Shown here: positions 1 to 10,570 of the stretch, in pieces | Layout of the letters: every line of letters begins with the position of its first letter | Numbering within the stretch: the stretch's first letter is position 1 | Source: Rhizophagus irregularis | Lineage: Eukaryota > Glomeromycota > Glomeromycetes > Glomerales > Glomeraceae | Direction of reading: 5' to 3' | DNA: 64,000 bases | NCBI RefSeq assembly: GCF_026210795.1 | Contig: NC_089432.1 | Span: forward strand, 5,146,001 to 5,210,000 | Notes under the pieces: generated by a model | What the model was told of the DNA's origin: nothing | Seen by the model: only the letters and a program-made list of their open reading frames with translations | The model's database searches: none | Program-made: the position numbers and the translations under genes

Positions 1-1400
1 TTATTTTACTTACAAAATGACGCTTCTTATATTTTGTTGCACCTGTAGTATTATTTCTTCGTTAATTTGGACATCTGAAAAAAAAATTATTCATAATTAA
101 TAAAATTTTTGTAACTGATGAATAACGATCATACATACCATGTTTTGAAGCTTTTCAATATTAAATAATTTGGAGCTACCTAAAATTATTAAAAATTTGT
201 TATTCGTTTGTCTATTTCAACTACAAAAAAAAATTTTCATGTATTACGAATAAAATTATAATAATTTTAAAATTCCGACTACTTGATTTATTAAAATCTT
301 CGACTAAAAAAAAAAAAAATTATCAACCAATTAATTTTAAAAAATATATTAAATATATTATTGTTATAAATTTAATAATTACTTACTATTATTATCAGGG
401 ATTTCAAAATCATACGGTGTACTGTGAAATGCTGTTAAAGAATTAAAGATATCGTAAAAAAAAAAATTATATACTCAATATACAACCTATGATATTTCGA
501 GACTATTACAATTAAAATATTTTCAAAATAGAAAATTTTCAATTATACCTTCTAGTTCTTATCAAATACAAAGTTAATTGTAATAACTTTAACAACTAGT
601 TCTAACTAATTAATATTGTCAGATAAAATTCTTTTGAGTAATAAAATTCTACTGCATACCATAAACTTATTTAATAAAAAGTTTAAAAAGGTTTACGATA
701 TCTTTACAATACATATTATGCAAAAAAATAACTAATTTCGGAGTTTTTTAAATTGGGAAAAGGTAATTTTGCCTTTACATATTTAGTAATATGATGAATA
801 AATTTATCTAAAAGCACATTATGACTAAATGAAAATATTAGCGTTTGATTTTAGATAAAAATTAAAATAATATAATAACATTATCAACATAATATAATTC
901 AGTATTAATTAATTGAAATTTTCAAGACATAAAATTTCAGATGATTGAAAGTCTTATCACAAAAGGCAAATTCATTTAATTTATATTGTATTTGAAATAA
1001 CCTTTGAATTCTTAATAATATTCATAAGATTTGTACAAAAAAAAAAATACATAATTATTAAAGAAATATACTATAAATTTTTAATTATTCATTCATAAAC
1101 TATTATATATTAAATTATCCAATATGTCAATATTCAATATTTCAGACATTTCTTTTTCAAATCCAAATGAGATAAATTTTTTACTGTATGAAAATAACGA
1201 CACGTTTTACAACAAAAGCATTGCAGATCGTGCAGGTCGATAATCTTGAATATCAAAAAATATCATGTGGTGCACTCACGTGTAAAGAAATTTATCAGAA
1301 CTCACCTGGAAATTTTAGCTAAAAGAAATTGTCAACATATCATATCAACAACAAAAGAAGAGTTGTAAAGGATGTCGAGCTATTTTGAATCACGCTCAAA
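1..1400. other. AT-rich spacer without recognisable gene
   Basis: Every frame is broken by stops and no domain is recognisable. The only notable sequence is a block at about 1201-1270 (core TGCAGGTCGATAATCT at 1231-1246, followed by AAAATATCATGTG). The same block recurs at 10400-10475 upstream of a kinase gene, so this may be an old copy of a kinase-family 5' flank. Confidence 0.5.
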
Positions 1401-1440
1401 AAAGATAACAACAGAAAAATCTGATGTAATGATTAATTAA

Positions 1441-1660
1441 ACAGATATAAGAGAAACCATATATAATTCTTTAACTTTTTTAAGTAATATTAATAAGCTT
1501 TATGAGGGAGAAAATACTGAATTAAGCATGTGTTTTGATATTGAGTTATCAACATTAGTTAATGCGATTTTATAAAATAATGGTAGTGAAAATATTGAAA
1601 ATATTAATTCTGAAATTGGGCATTATATATTATCTCTTATATCAGAAGGTGATGGCTATA
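1441..1660 (+). pseudogene. Decayed coding fragment, unrecognised
   Basis: One plus-strand frame reads as ordinary fungal protein (TDIRETIYNSLTFLSNINKL, then a stretch ending ILSLISEGDG). It is interrupted by an in-frame TAA after LSTLVNAIL near 1575 and has no convincing start. The amino-acid composition is better than expected from random AT-rich DNA. I do not recognise the family. It could be a remnant of a kinase-family gene, given the kinase-like 5'-flank motif just before it, but that is a guess. Confidence 0.3.
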
Positions 1661-2339
1661 TGTGGGTTTCCATTTTAGGAGTGAAAAAAAGGGCTCTCTT
1701 CTTCTTGAAAAACAAACAACAAACATTCATTGTTAGATAAACAAAGAGATACTCCTGATTATTTAAAATGATACCGGCATTGTAATAGGTCAAATAGGTC
1801 AATAAACATTGAATTAATATCATTTTTAAGCTAAATGTCATCTTTGGTTAAAAAAATATTTGGCCAAGTTTTAAATTATTGGAAAAGATGAATGATGATA
1901 TTAAAGCACTAAAAAATCGTCAAACTACACTAAAAACTTGGAGAAATTGAACCATAATGCGTTGTATTAGGAATAATATTATATCATATTTGTAAAGTAT
2001 CAAAACAAAACTACTTTAAGAAAGTCAACAATTATAATATTAACAATCTATTAGCAAAAGAAAGTAAAGTATAATACCTTAATAGTTTATTATAACAAAT
2101 AACAAATGTATAAAATAAATTTCTTTACCATTTATTTTGTCAATGAAAAAATACATTCATCATTCATATTATTTCGCGATCAAAATATAATTACCAAAAA
2201 TAATCATCCGAATCATGTGCACAGATCATGTGTAACCTGGCGGTTACCATTTTTTACATGGTGATTCTAGAGTCGTTAGGATGAATCAGATTATCAGAAC
2301 ACTCTATTTACAAAGTAAATAAAAAAAATAATAGAATTG

Positions 2340-2997
2340 TTCAAACGACGAAGAAGAAATGCAAACTTGTGGCGTACTTTGAAAAATGGGCTGACGCTGC
2401 TAGTGTCATAGATACAACACAAATTGGGCTGGTACTTCATTTAAGTGGACTCGCCACGTATCTCCGACTTACCAAAAGAAGAAGTCTGAAAAGACTCCCT
2501 TAGAACGGTTTTCAAGAAGCGTTAATGATAAGAAGCTGAACCCAAGACAACAACCCTCTAACAGAAATAGGATGATCTCTCAGAACCTAAGAAGACCACT
2601 CACCTGCACTCCTGAGAACAGACAGAAGGCTATGGCTATAGAACTGATTGCTGTACTTAAGTAAGAGATTTCTCTAGGCTGCTTCTGTTGACCTGAAGCA
2701 GTGAGCTTAGGCAATAGGATAGGTTGTCCAGAAAGGAAACGTTGTACTAACCACGGTTTTTCTTTTGTTGTTTTTTTTTTGAGAGTATGTTTAGAGTTTT
2801 TTGTAGTTAGTACAAGAGACTGGCCAAGCCTATTTCTCTTTGGCAGGACGATTCCTGGTATTTGTCATGTACTGGTATTTGGGTTGGGTTAATTTACGCA
2901 AGTTTAGCATTTGTATTATTTTTTTTTATTTGGTAGTTTGCCTTTATGTAATTGCCTCAGTTCTCGTCTTTATGTGAAAAATAAAAATAAAAATAAA
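2340..2997 (+). mobile_element. 3' end of a non-LTR-like retroelement
   Basis: The G+C content rises abruptly here. One frame is open from about 2403 to a TAA at 2662-2664; it includes HVSPTYQKKKSEK and ends MAIELIAVLK. About 330 bp of non-coding sequence follows, then an (AAATA)n-type tail at about 2972-2996. A coding tail, 3' UTR and simple A-rich tail are typical of a 5'-truncated LINE-like insertion. No clear target-site duplication was found, and the protein tail carries no recognisable domain. An A-tailed element at 52232-53377 has the same kind of tail. A processed gene copy is an alternative. Confidence 0.45.
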
Positions 2998-3714
2998 AAA
3001 ATAATGTTGTCATATCATCTGATCTCTCGGAATCTCTCCTTTTTTGAAAAATTCTTGGAGTGTTTTTCATGATCTATTAATAAATGGATTAAGAAATAAT
3101 TTGTATTACTTTCATTACTTTTTTTTTGTTTATAAGTTCTGACATATGTTTTCATCACAAAAAAAGTAAATTATTTTTCAAAAAATTGTTCGTGAAATTA
3201 ATTAATTATTCATTCTAAAACTTTTGTTCTAAACTCATTTCTCATATCATAGAATAATAACCAAATCTGATTGGTCAGTCTATTAGGATCATGACGGACT
3301 GATATTTTTTGTAAATTGATATTTTTTTTTTTATCGGTTAAATATGACTACAAATTAATCCTTTTATAAATTTACAGTTTATTAAATATTACAAAATAAT
3401 AGCATGATCTTGCGTAACTGACGCAATAACTATTATTTAAATGCATTATGAAAACATCAAAAAGTGTAATTTTAATTTTCTTTTTTATTATTCTAAAAGT
3501 TTTAATAACGTTTATTTACCTTTACAAACAAATACATCATTACTCCTAAATATGAATTATATTAATTGTAATCCAGCAATTTATGTTCCCAAAATCATAC
3601 AAACCCTATGAAAAAAAATTTTTGTGCAATATTTGTTCAAGTCCGTGTGGTAATTGTACAATTATTGCAGATTTTTGGATAAAAATAGTTATGAAGTTTT
3701 TCAAAGCATATTAA

Positions 3715-3895
3715 AAGTATGCAATTTTTGTACAACTTAAATTTAGGATATAGAAAATGTTCAATTTTTGTGTGATTTTTATACAACTTAAATTTAGGAT
3801 ACAGAAAACATTCAATTTTTGTACAATAAAAATTGTGATTATTGTACAACTTGAAAATAGACTTAAATTTAGGATACAGAAAACAATTTTTGGGT
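3715..3895. repeat. Tandem repeat, ~62-bp unit, about 3 copies
   Basis: Units contain ACAACTTAAATTTAGGATA followed by CAGAAAA..TTCAATTTTTGT. The repeat creates the apparent minus-strand ORF with FLYPKFKLYKNH repeats, which I regard as spurious. Confidence 0.65.
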
Positions 3896-4382
3896 AATCC
3901 TATTATACTACTTTCCATCTTACCTGTATGGTTACATTTGACAACTTTTAGGGTCAAATAGACCACTTTTAACCATTACAAATAGATTTTCCTAAGTAAC
4001 GTGATTTATGCAGTAAGGTTACACAAAATTCAACCGCATATTTGCTTATAAACGGGCATCTTCTGGACCCATTGGTGAAATTTTTGTATCATCTTGTAAC
4101 TAAAAAAAAGTCAAAAACTTTTTATTAGGTTACACAATTAGTTCTGACCGGAATTATAATTTGGCCAGAATTATGCGGTAAAAATCAACTCTTAAAATTA
4201 TATATGTTGGTCACGTGATCTGATCGTCAAAATAAATATGATGACGCGAAATGTTTTTATGTTTTTTTAACCTTTTAACTTTTCTTCAACTTTCTTTTAA
4301 AATATCAGGTAAGAAAAACTTGTGTTCTTTATCTTTTTATTTTCCTAACTTTTTACATTTTAATGTTACTAACTTGCTTTCT

Positions 4383-4610
4383 TCACTAACTTCATACTTT
4401 TTTTTATTACTAATACTAATAATTTACTTTTTAACACTACTAATTTGCTTTCTTCACTAACTTCATACTTTTTTATTACTAACACTAATAATTTACTTTT
4501 TAACACTACTAATTTGCTTTCTTCACTAACTTCATACTTTTTTATTTAATACTAATAATTTACTTACACTAATAATTTACTTTCTTCTTTGATGACACTA
4601 CTAATTTACT
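4383..4610. repeat. Tandem repeat, ~69-bp unit, about 3 copies
   Basis: The repeated block is ACTAACTTCATACTTTTTT followed by ATTACTAA..ACTAATAATTTACTTTTTAACACTACTAATTTGC (shown in parts). It lies inside the CCCTAT element and explains the low-complexity ORF around 4251-4460. Confidence 0.7.
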
Positions 4611-5710
4611 TTCATGTTATTAACATACTTTATTTTATTTTATTTTCTTACAAATTTTTATATTTATGATTATATCAAATTTAGTATTTTATTTATGAAA
4701 TATTGTGTATATTTTTTATATTTTAAGTCAATAAAAAAAATTCATAATTTCACTTTATAAATTGCCTGTTATTACTGTAAAATTTAACCTATAATTCCTA
4801 AAATATGGCCTAAAATTTGGCTCAAAAATCACACAATAATTGTATAAATTCAGGTCAAAAATAGGATAATTATTGAATAAATTACCATGCAATAATTGTG
4901 TGATTTATTGCAATTTTTAGCACAATTATTGTATGGTCAAATATACAGAAATTGTAGTGAATTTAATTGAATGCTTTTTCAACAAAAATCACACAGACTT
5001 TTTTCATAGGGAAATAATTAAGTTCAATAATTTCTTTCACTCTATTAAAACTTCTACTATAACAATTATGATATAAATGTAAAGTTTTTCTACCTTTATA
5101 ACTCCAATTATCAGCAAATAATGTTAAAGATTCTTTATTAAATAAATTTAAATTATTTATGTGAATTTTGTATAAAGTGGAGCTAATTCAACCAATAAAT
5201 CCAGAAATTTATCATGAAATTCGACTGGAATATCAATTACATCTATTGCTACCAAATGCTTGCATTTGATGAAAATGTTCTCTAGTTCTTTCAGGGTTTC
5301 ATCATCTCTTATAAATACTGTAACATATTTTATATTTGGGCAATATATATATATATGGATTGTCTGATTATATTCTTTTACTTGATTGAAATTTTTAGGT
5401 CTGGTTTTAATTTTCCATAGATTTCATTAGTATTTTGAATAATATTTATTGCTATATCAAGTAAAACATTACTAATTCAAGTGTTTGAAGTTCGTAATAA
5501 TTTAAATATATCTCATGTTTAAATTATAGAACTGATCACTTATCCTAATTTGTTGTAAATTTGGAAGGAGAGAATCATGTAGAAAGGGCTTATATGTTTT
5601 TATAATTAGAATGAAACAAACAATTGAATTTGGTAAATTATTTTTCAAAAAGTTTTTGTAAATTATGATTTTATTTATTCTTAAATTTATTTTTTTCTAA
5701 ACTCATTTCT

Positions 5711-5847
5711 CCTTAAAAGTATAAAAGCATCAAAAAGATTTAATCATAGAATAGTAACTGAATCTTAAAAGTTTGAAAAGCATCAAGAAGATTTAATCAT
5801 AGAATAGTAACTGATTCTTAAAAGTATAAAAGCATCAAAAGGATTTA
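5711..5847. repeat. Tandem repeat, ~52-bp unit, 3 copies
   Basis: The unit begins TTAAAAGTATAAAAGCATCA and continues with AGATTTAATCATAGAATAGT. It lies 3' of the intact F-box-like gene on its transcribed strand, about 110 bp past the stop codon, so it could fall within the 3' UTR. Confidence 0.75.
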
Positions 5848-5953
5848 ATAACTCTTTATTTATCTTATGCACACAAATACATTATTACTCCTAAATATGA
5901 ATTATATTAATTATATTCCAACAATTTATATTAATAATTATATTTAACCACTT

Positions 5954-7312
5954 TTATATATCAGTCCATGTATTTCCATACAACCAAAAATCATCACTAT
6001 AATAATTAAGTCTAATAATTTCTTTCACACCAATAAATCTTTCACGATGATATAAATATAAAGGTTTTCTACCTCTATAACTCCAATCATTAAAAAATAA
6101 TTTTAATGATTTTATATTAAATGAATCAATATTACCTATGTGAAATTTGTATAAAGTGTGTGGAGCTAATTTAACCAATAAATCTAGAAATTTATCATGA
6201 AGTTCAACTGGAATATTACTTATATCTATGGCTACCAAGTGTTGGCATTTGATGAAAATTTTCTCTAATTCTTTCAGGGTTTCATCATCTTTTAAAAATA
6301 ATGAAACATATTTTATATTTGGGCAATGTTTATGGATTGTCTGATTATATTCTTTTACTTGATTGAAATCTTTAGGTCTGATTTTAATTTTCCATAGATT
6401 TCCATTGGTATTTTGAATAATATCTATTGCTATATCAAGTAAAACATTTACTAATTCAAGTATTTGAAGTTCGTAATAATTTAAATATGATATTCCATGC
6501 TTTAGTTCATAGAAATTATCTACTATCCCCAATTGTTGTAAATTAATTAATTTTGGAAGGAGAGTATCATTTAAAAAGTGTTTATGTGTTTTTATATTGA
6601 AACTAACAATTGAATTTGCATGTTTTTCTAAAGCTTGTTCTATCTTCTCGCAATTCATATAAGATTCCTCAACATATATGTATTTAATCTGTTTTTGCAT
6701 TTCAATTAATTCAGCAGCTCCAGAAAGATCATCGCAAAGTTTTATATAAATTTTTTCTATTGATCTGCATATTTGTGCCAATTCATGATAAAAGTCATTA
6801 TAACTTGAACTTGAAACTAAACGTAACTCAGATAGATTTGAAAGAGAAATATTTGATCCTGGATATTTATATATTGGGTAACTTAACATCTCTGAACACA
6901 AACGTTTTATAGATGAGCATTCACTAATAAAAAGCTTATAAATTTCTTCATCCAATAAACTTGATGATCTTTTTGGAAAACATTTATAAATATCATTAAG
7001 ATATTGACAAAATTTAACATAGTTAAATAGAAGTTTTTGCTTTTGGAAATTTGCTTCAATAATATTTTTATCTTTTAAGAATTTAATCAAATTATCTGAT
7101 AAATGAGAAATGATGATATTGAATAATGATTCATTTTTATAAACAAATTTACTAGGATATCTCCATAAAATTGGGATCATGATTGCATACCAGTGTTTGT
7201 TAACAAACAAACAAGAATGTAGAGATTTTTTATATTTTATTTCATTATTTGTAATTAAGTAATATAAAACTTGAAAAATATATAATAGAACATCATCATT
7301 TAATTCTGTCAT
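5954..7312 (-). CDS. F-box-like protein, 452 aa (copy A)
   Basis: This is an intact single-exon ORF. The N-terminus (MTELNDDVLLYIFQVLYYL..SCLFVNKHWYAIMIPILWRY) has the F-box pattern of a short helix after LNDDVL, then C-x-x-VNK-x-W. The remaining ~400 residues are leucine/isoleucine-rich with LRR-like spacing (LSNLSELRLV, LLPKLINLQQLGIVD). Known family role: such proteins are SCF ubiquitin-ligase substrate adaptors, with the F-box binding Skp1. The start is conserved in copies at 45831 and 55801, always directly after an A-rich leader. It is about 10 aa shorter than the plus-strand copies. The substrate is unknown. Confidence is high for the gene and family, low for any specific role. Confidence 0.85.
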   Translation of the reverse strand: MTELNDDVLLYIFQVLYYLITNNEIKYKKSLHSCLFVNKHWYAIMIPILWRYPSKFVYKNESLFNIIISHLSDNLIKFLKDKNIIEANFQKQKLLFNYVKFCQYLNDIYKCFPKRSSSLLDEEIYKLFISECSSIKRLCSEMLSYPIYKYPGSNISLSNLSELRLVSSSSYNDFYHELAQICRSIEKIYIKLCDDLSGAAELIEMQKQIKYIYVEESYMNCEKIEQALEKHANSIVSFNIKTHKHFLNDTLLPKLINLQQLGIVDNFYELKHGISYLNYYELQILELVNVLLDIAIDIIQNTNGNLWKIKIRPKDFNQVKEYNQTIHKHCPNIKYVSLFLKDDETLKELEKIFIKCQHLVAIDISNIPVELHDKFLDLLVKLAPHTLYKFHIGNIDSFNIKSLKLFFNDWSYRGRKPLYLYHRERFIGVKEIIRLNYYSDDFWLYGNTWTDI

Positions 7313-7626
7313 TTTTCTTTTTTTTTTAGGAAATTAAGGGAATAAATTTTTTTTAAAAAAAAGAATGAAAAGGTGTGCAATCAATTTATTCACCATAATA
7401 AATTAAATTAACATATCATATTGAGAAATAATTGCTATAAAATTATTAATCATTAATGGTTTTATTCTCACAATAGTGCTTATTTTCATATTTGTTATTT
7501 GTTGCCGACTTCATAATAGGAATTAAAATTATAACAATATGAATGATAAATACTACAATAGACTTAATATATATTAAAATAATGCATTCATAAAAAATAC
7601 CTATTACGTAATCCTGATAAAACAGT

Positions 7627-7649
7627 TACTCGGCACTTCGTGCCGAGTA
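7627..7649. repeat. Perfect GC-rich hairpin in AT desert
   Basis: TACTCGGCAC and GTGCCGAGTA form a perfect 10-bp stem around the loop TTC. It is isolated in otherwise AT-rich spacer downstream of the kinase pair. It may be a transposon terminus or a MITE centre, and no matching arm was found elsewhere in the window. Confidence 0.7.
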
Positions 7650-8520
7650 GCTATTAAATATTATCCTTAATTATTATACCATCCCAATTCTAAAATTCTA
7701 TCCTACTATATCAAATTCCAATTTATTAAATTTTTATACAGTAAAATTAATCAAGATGAGAATATGAACTATGAGAATAATGAGATTAATAAGGGTTTAA
7801 TAATAAAATAGTATAGTATAATCGTAAATAATATTAATTTCATATTACAAAATATTATAAAATAATATTAAGATAAAAATCTATAATCACTAGAGCAGAC
7901 ATTAATAAACATAAATTTGAATAATATTAATTGGAATAAATTTCAAATAAACAAAATAAAATAAAAATAAAATAAATTTTTTAGGTCATATTTCTACAAT
8001 GTTTTTTTTCAATTTTTAGTATAATAGTAAATTGAATTAAAACCTTGAAAACTGTGAATACAAAATTATAAATCATTATCCAACACATTATCACATTGAG
8101 AAATAATATATAAAATTATCAGTCATAATATTTGTTACGATTTCATAAGATTTCATAATAAGAATAGTTTAAAATTATAACAATAGTATTAAAACTTGAA
8201 TATAATAGAATATAATATTAGATAAAGCTTATGAAAGTATAGAATAGTTTAATTAATAGTCATTGATGGTCATTCTGATCCGTATAATAATATTGTTATT
8301 GTACGAGCGTTATACCTAATAATGATCTGATGTAGCACGATACCATTATGGAGCATGCCCGTACAATAACATTATAAAGATATTTACTTTGGTATATCCA
8401 TATTGATAAAATAATATAAGAAATATTAATAAATATTTTTCTCAAAAATAATTGCAAATTTATCCTTGTCTAAAATTTTACTTTCCGTAAAAAATTGTTC
8501 ACAAATTAATACATTAACAT
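7650..8520. other. AT-rich spacer with one inverted repeat
   Basis: No gene is visible. An imperfect inverted repeat (TATTGTTATTGTACGAGC near 8290, GCCCGTACAATAACATTATA near 8358) encloses about 50 bp and could be a small fold-back MITE. Confidence 0.45.
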
Positions 8521-10259
8521 TTAGGATACGTAATTCCAGAATCCAAATAAAAAAATTGAATTTGAATTATAATTTTGATTATCACATAACCAATTACAAA
8601 TTTCTTTTGAATTCATCTTTTGATTATTAATATAATCAAGAATTTTTTGTTTTAAATTAGATGAATTTCTCTTATTTAATACTTCAAATATAAATTCTGT
8701 AATTTTATTAACTTTTATGATTAAATCATTTTCAGATGAAATATTCTTATTATTAATAATTTCTTCACTTGTTGATGTCATGGATTCCATTATTTCTTTT
8801 GTATCCATCTTATCAAAATCTTGAACTATTCGAGATAATTCTCCGCGTGAAGATTCTTCAACATTATTCAATGTAATATTTTCATTTAATATTTGATTGA
8901 CGTCCATTTTATCAAAATCTTGGATCATTTTAGATAATTCTCCATGTGATGATACTTCAAAGTTATTACTATTTAAAATAGTATCTTTATTTTCTGTTTG
9001 ATTAGTTATCTCGCCAAGTTTTTCATCAAGATTTTCATCTTGTTTTTGATTAATTATAAAATTTAATCTTTCAACGACATCATGAGTAGATGGCCGGTTA
9101 TCTGGGTTATCATTCCAACACTCTAAAAAAAAATACATTTTTTCAATCGTATAATACTATATTAATAATAAATAAATAAAAAAAGCGTTATACCTACCGG
9201 TATAAAGCTTAACATATTCAACGGGAGTATCAGGAACAGCAGTTTCTCTAAGACCTTGTATGATCTGAATGGCTAAACTACCATCATATGATTCTCCCTC
9301 TACATAAAAAGGTGGTTCGCCACTTGATATTTCCCATAAAAGCACACCTACGCTATACTGTATACATCACTCTTCTTATTTAAAGAATATGATCTGTTAC
9401 TAAATTTTTTTGGGTCAATATAAGGAACTACACCAAATATATCTTTCTTCTTTTGAGTAGTTTCCTCAATTCTTTTTGATAGTCCAAAATCGGCTAATTT
9501 GATAATATTTTTACTTATTAATACATTATTAGAGTGCTAGAATTTTAAAAAAAAATAAATTAATGAAATATAAATTAATTGAACAATATAATATAAATTA
9601 TAAAAATAATAAATTGGTAAATTACCAAATCACGATGTATTATATCTTCATCATGTAAGCATGATACGGCACTAGCCAATTGATTCGCAAGATTAAATTT
9701 ATCTTTCCAAGTAAGGTTCTTAAAATTTTCTTTCAAATAATGACTAAGAGAACCACCATCAGCGTACTCCATCACTAAAAGATATTTCTTAATGTCGTTA
9801 CTTTGATTCTCTAAATAAAATAAAAGAATTTATTACTTTCAATTTGAATTATATTAATAATATAAACGTATTATTTTATTTACAGTATTTAATACCTTGA
9901 TCTGAAATAGTAATTCCATAAAAATTAATAATATTATCATGAAAAATAACTTCACGTTGAAGTTCAATCTAAATATTAAAAAATAAAAAATTTTAATCGG
10001 AAATAAAATAAAAATTGGTTTATAATAAGTATTATATAATCACCTCATTAACAAGTTCTTTAATGGCATCTTCATCAATATTAAGAAGAGATTTTAATGC
10101 AAAATATTTAGGTGATTTTTTCCATTTCGCACGATAAACTTTTCCAAAACCGCCGATACCAATTTCTTGAATATTTTTAAAATGGTTATATTCGTAATGC
10201 TTAATATGCTTTTTAGAAATGGCTTCAATTCATTTAGACCATTCATTTGTTTCAGACAT
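8521..10259 (-). pseudogene. Protein kinase pseudogene, truncated before Sel1 repeats
   Basis: Five exons can be read by alignment with the neighbouring intact gene: about 10259-10044, 9968-9896, 9810-9626, 9536-9198 and 9122-8521. Kinase motifs are all present: glycine loop IGGFGKVYRA, VAIK-type lysine in YFALKS, HRDL, LADFGLSKR, and DVYSVGVLLWE. Three lesions break it. TGG has become TGA at 10232-10230, shortly after the ATG. A 5-bp insertion at about 9353-9357, in the DVYS/VGV stretch, shifts the frame. The C-terminus stops (FLFGFWNYVS) just where the first Sel1 repeat starts in the neighbour. It is a decayed tandem duplicate, although use of a downstream start and a cryptic splice cannot be excluded. 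Confidence 0.8.
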
Positions 10260-10570
10260 CTTCTATATATTTATAATATTGCTGTGGAAACGTTATGAGT
10301 ACGAAACAAAAAGGAAAAAAGAAAAAGCGAAAATATAAAACTGTCATTTCTAATAAATACGAATTTCATTTAAAATAATTAGATCAGCAACCTACATAAC
10401 ACGTTACATTACACAAACACAGTGCAGGGCATGCAGGTCGATAATCTAAGAAACACAAAAAATATCATGTGATTTTAATTACGTGAACGGCTTCAATTTT
10501 ACATATTAAATGATATACAATTTTTATTTATATATATAATATTTTTTACAAAATAAAAAAAAAAATAATA
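10260..10570. promoter_or_regulatory. Intergenic 5' flank of the kinase pseudogene
   Basis: This is the 311-bp gap between two co-oriented kinase genes. It contains the TGCAGGTCGATAATCT block at 10432-10447, which recurs at 1231-1246. A conserved block about 180 bp upstream of the start codon is consistent with a promoter element, but nothing beyond recurrence supports this. Confidence 0.3.

Larger units (their letters stand above)
3604..5011. mobile_element. 1.4-kb TIR element (CCCTAT family), non-autonomous
   Basis: The termini are CCCTATGAAAAAA at 3604 and its complement TTTTTTCATAGGG ending at 5011. The flanks are AAA on both sides (3601-3603 and 5012-5014), a probable 3-bp target duplication. 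The insertion splits an F-box pseudogene, whose intact paralogue serves as an approximate empty site at about 5990-6005. No transposase is encoded. Inside are two short tandem repeats and an inverted copy of the TTGGCCAGAATTA motif seen in other fold-back elements of the window. The superfamily is not assigned. Confidence 0.7.
3541..5640 (-). pseudogene. F-box-like pseudogene split by a MITE
   Basis: Sequence at 3541-3603 and 5012-5640 matches the 3' flank and the C-terminal third of the intact F-box-like gene at 5954-7312. Examples are the shared 3' flank beginning TACTCCTAAATATGAATTAT and the GGCAATATAT..GGATTGTCTGAT coding stretch. The homology is interrupted by the 3604-5011 element and ends near 5640, so the N-terminal half is missing. 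A 4-nt AT-dinucleotide expansion at about 5343-5354 shifts the frame. It is a tandem, truncated, non-functional copy of its neighbour. Confidence 0.8.

Noticed and set aside
3637-3966. 109-aa minus-strand frame with FLYPKFK repeats
   Set aside because: Its repeats follow a ~62-bp tandem DNA repeat within a MITE; no domain and no conservation.
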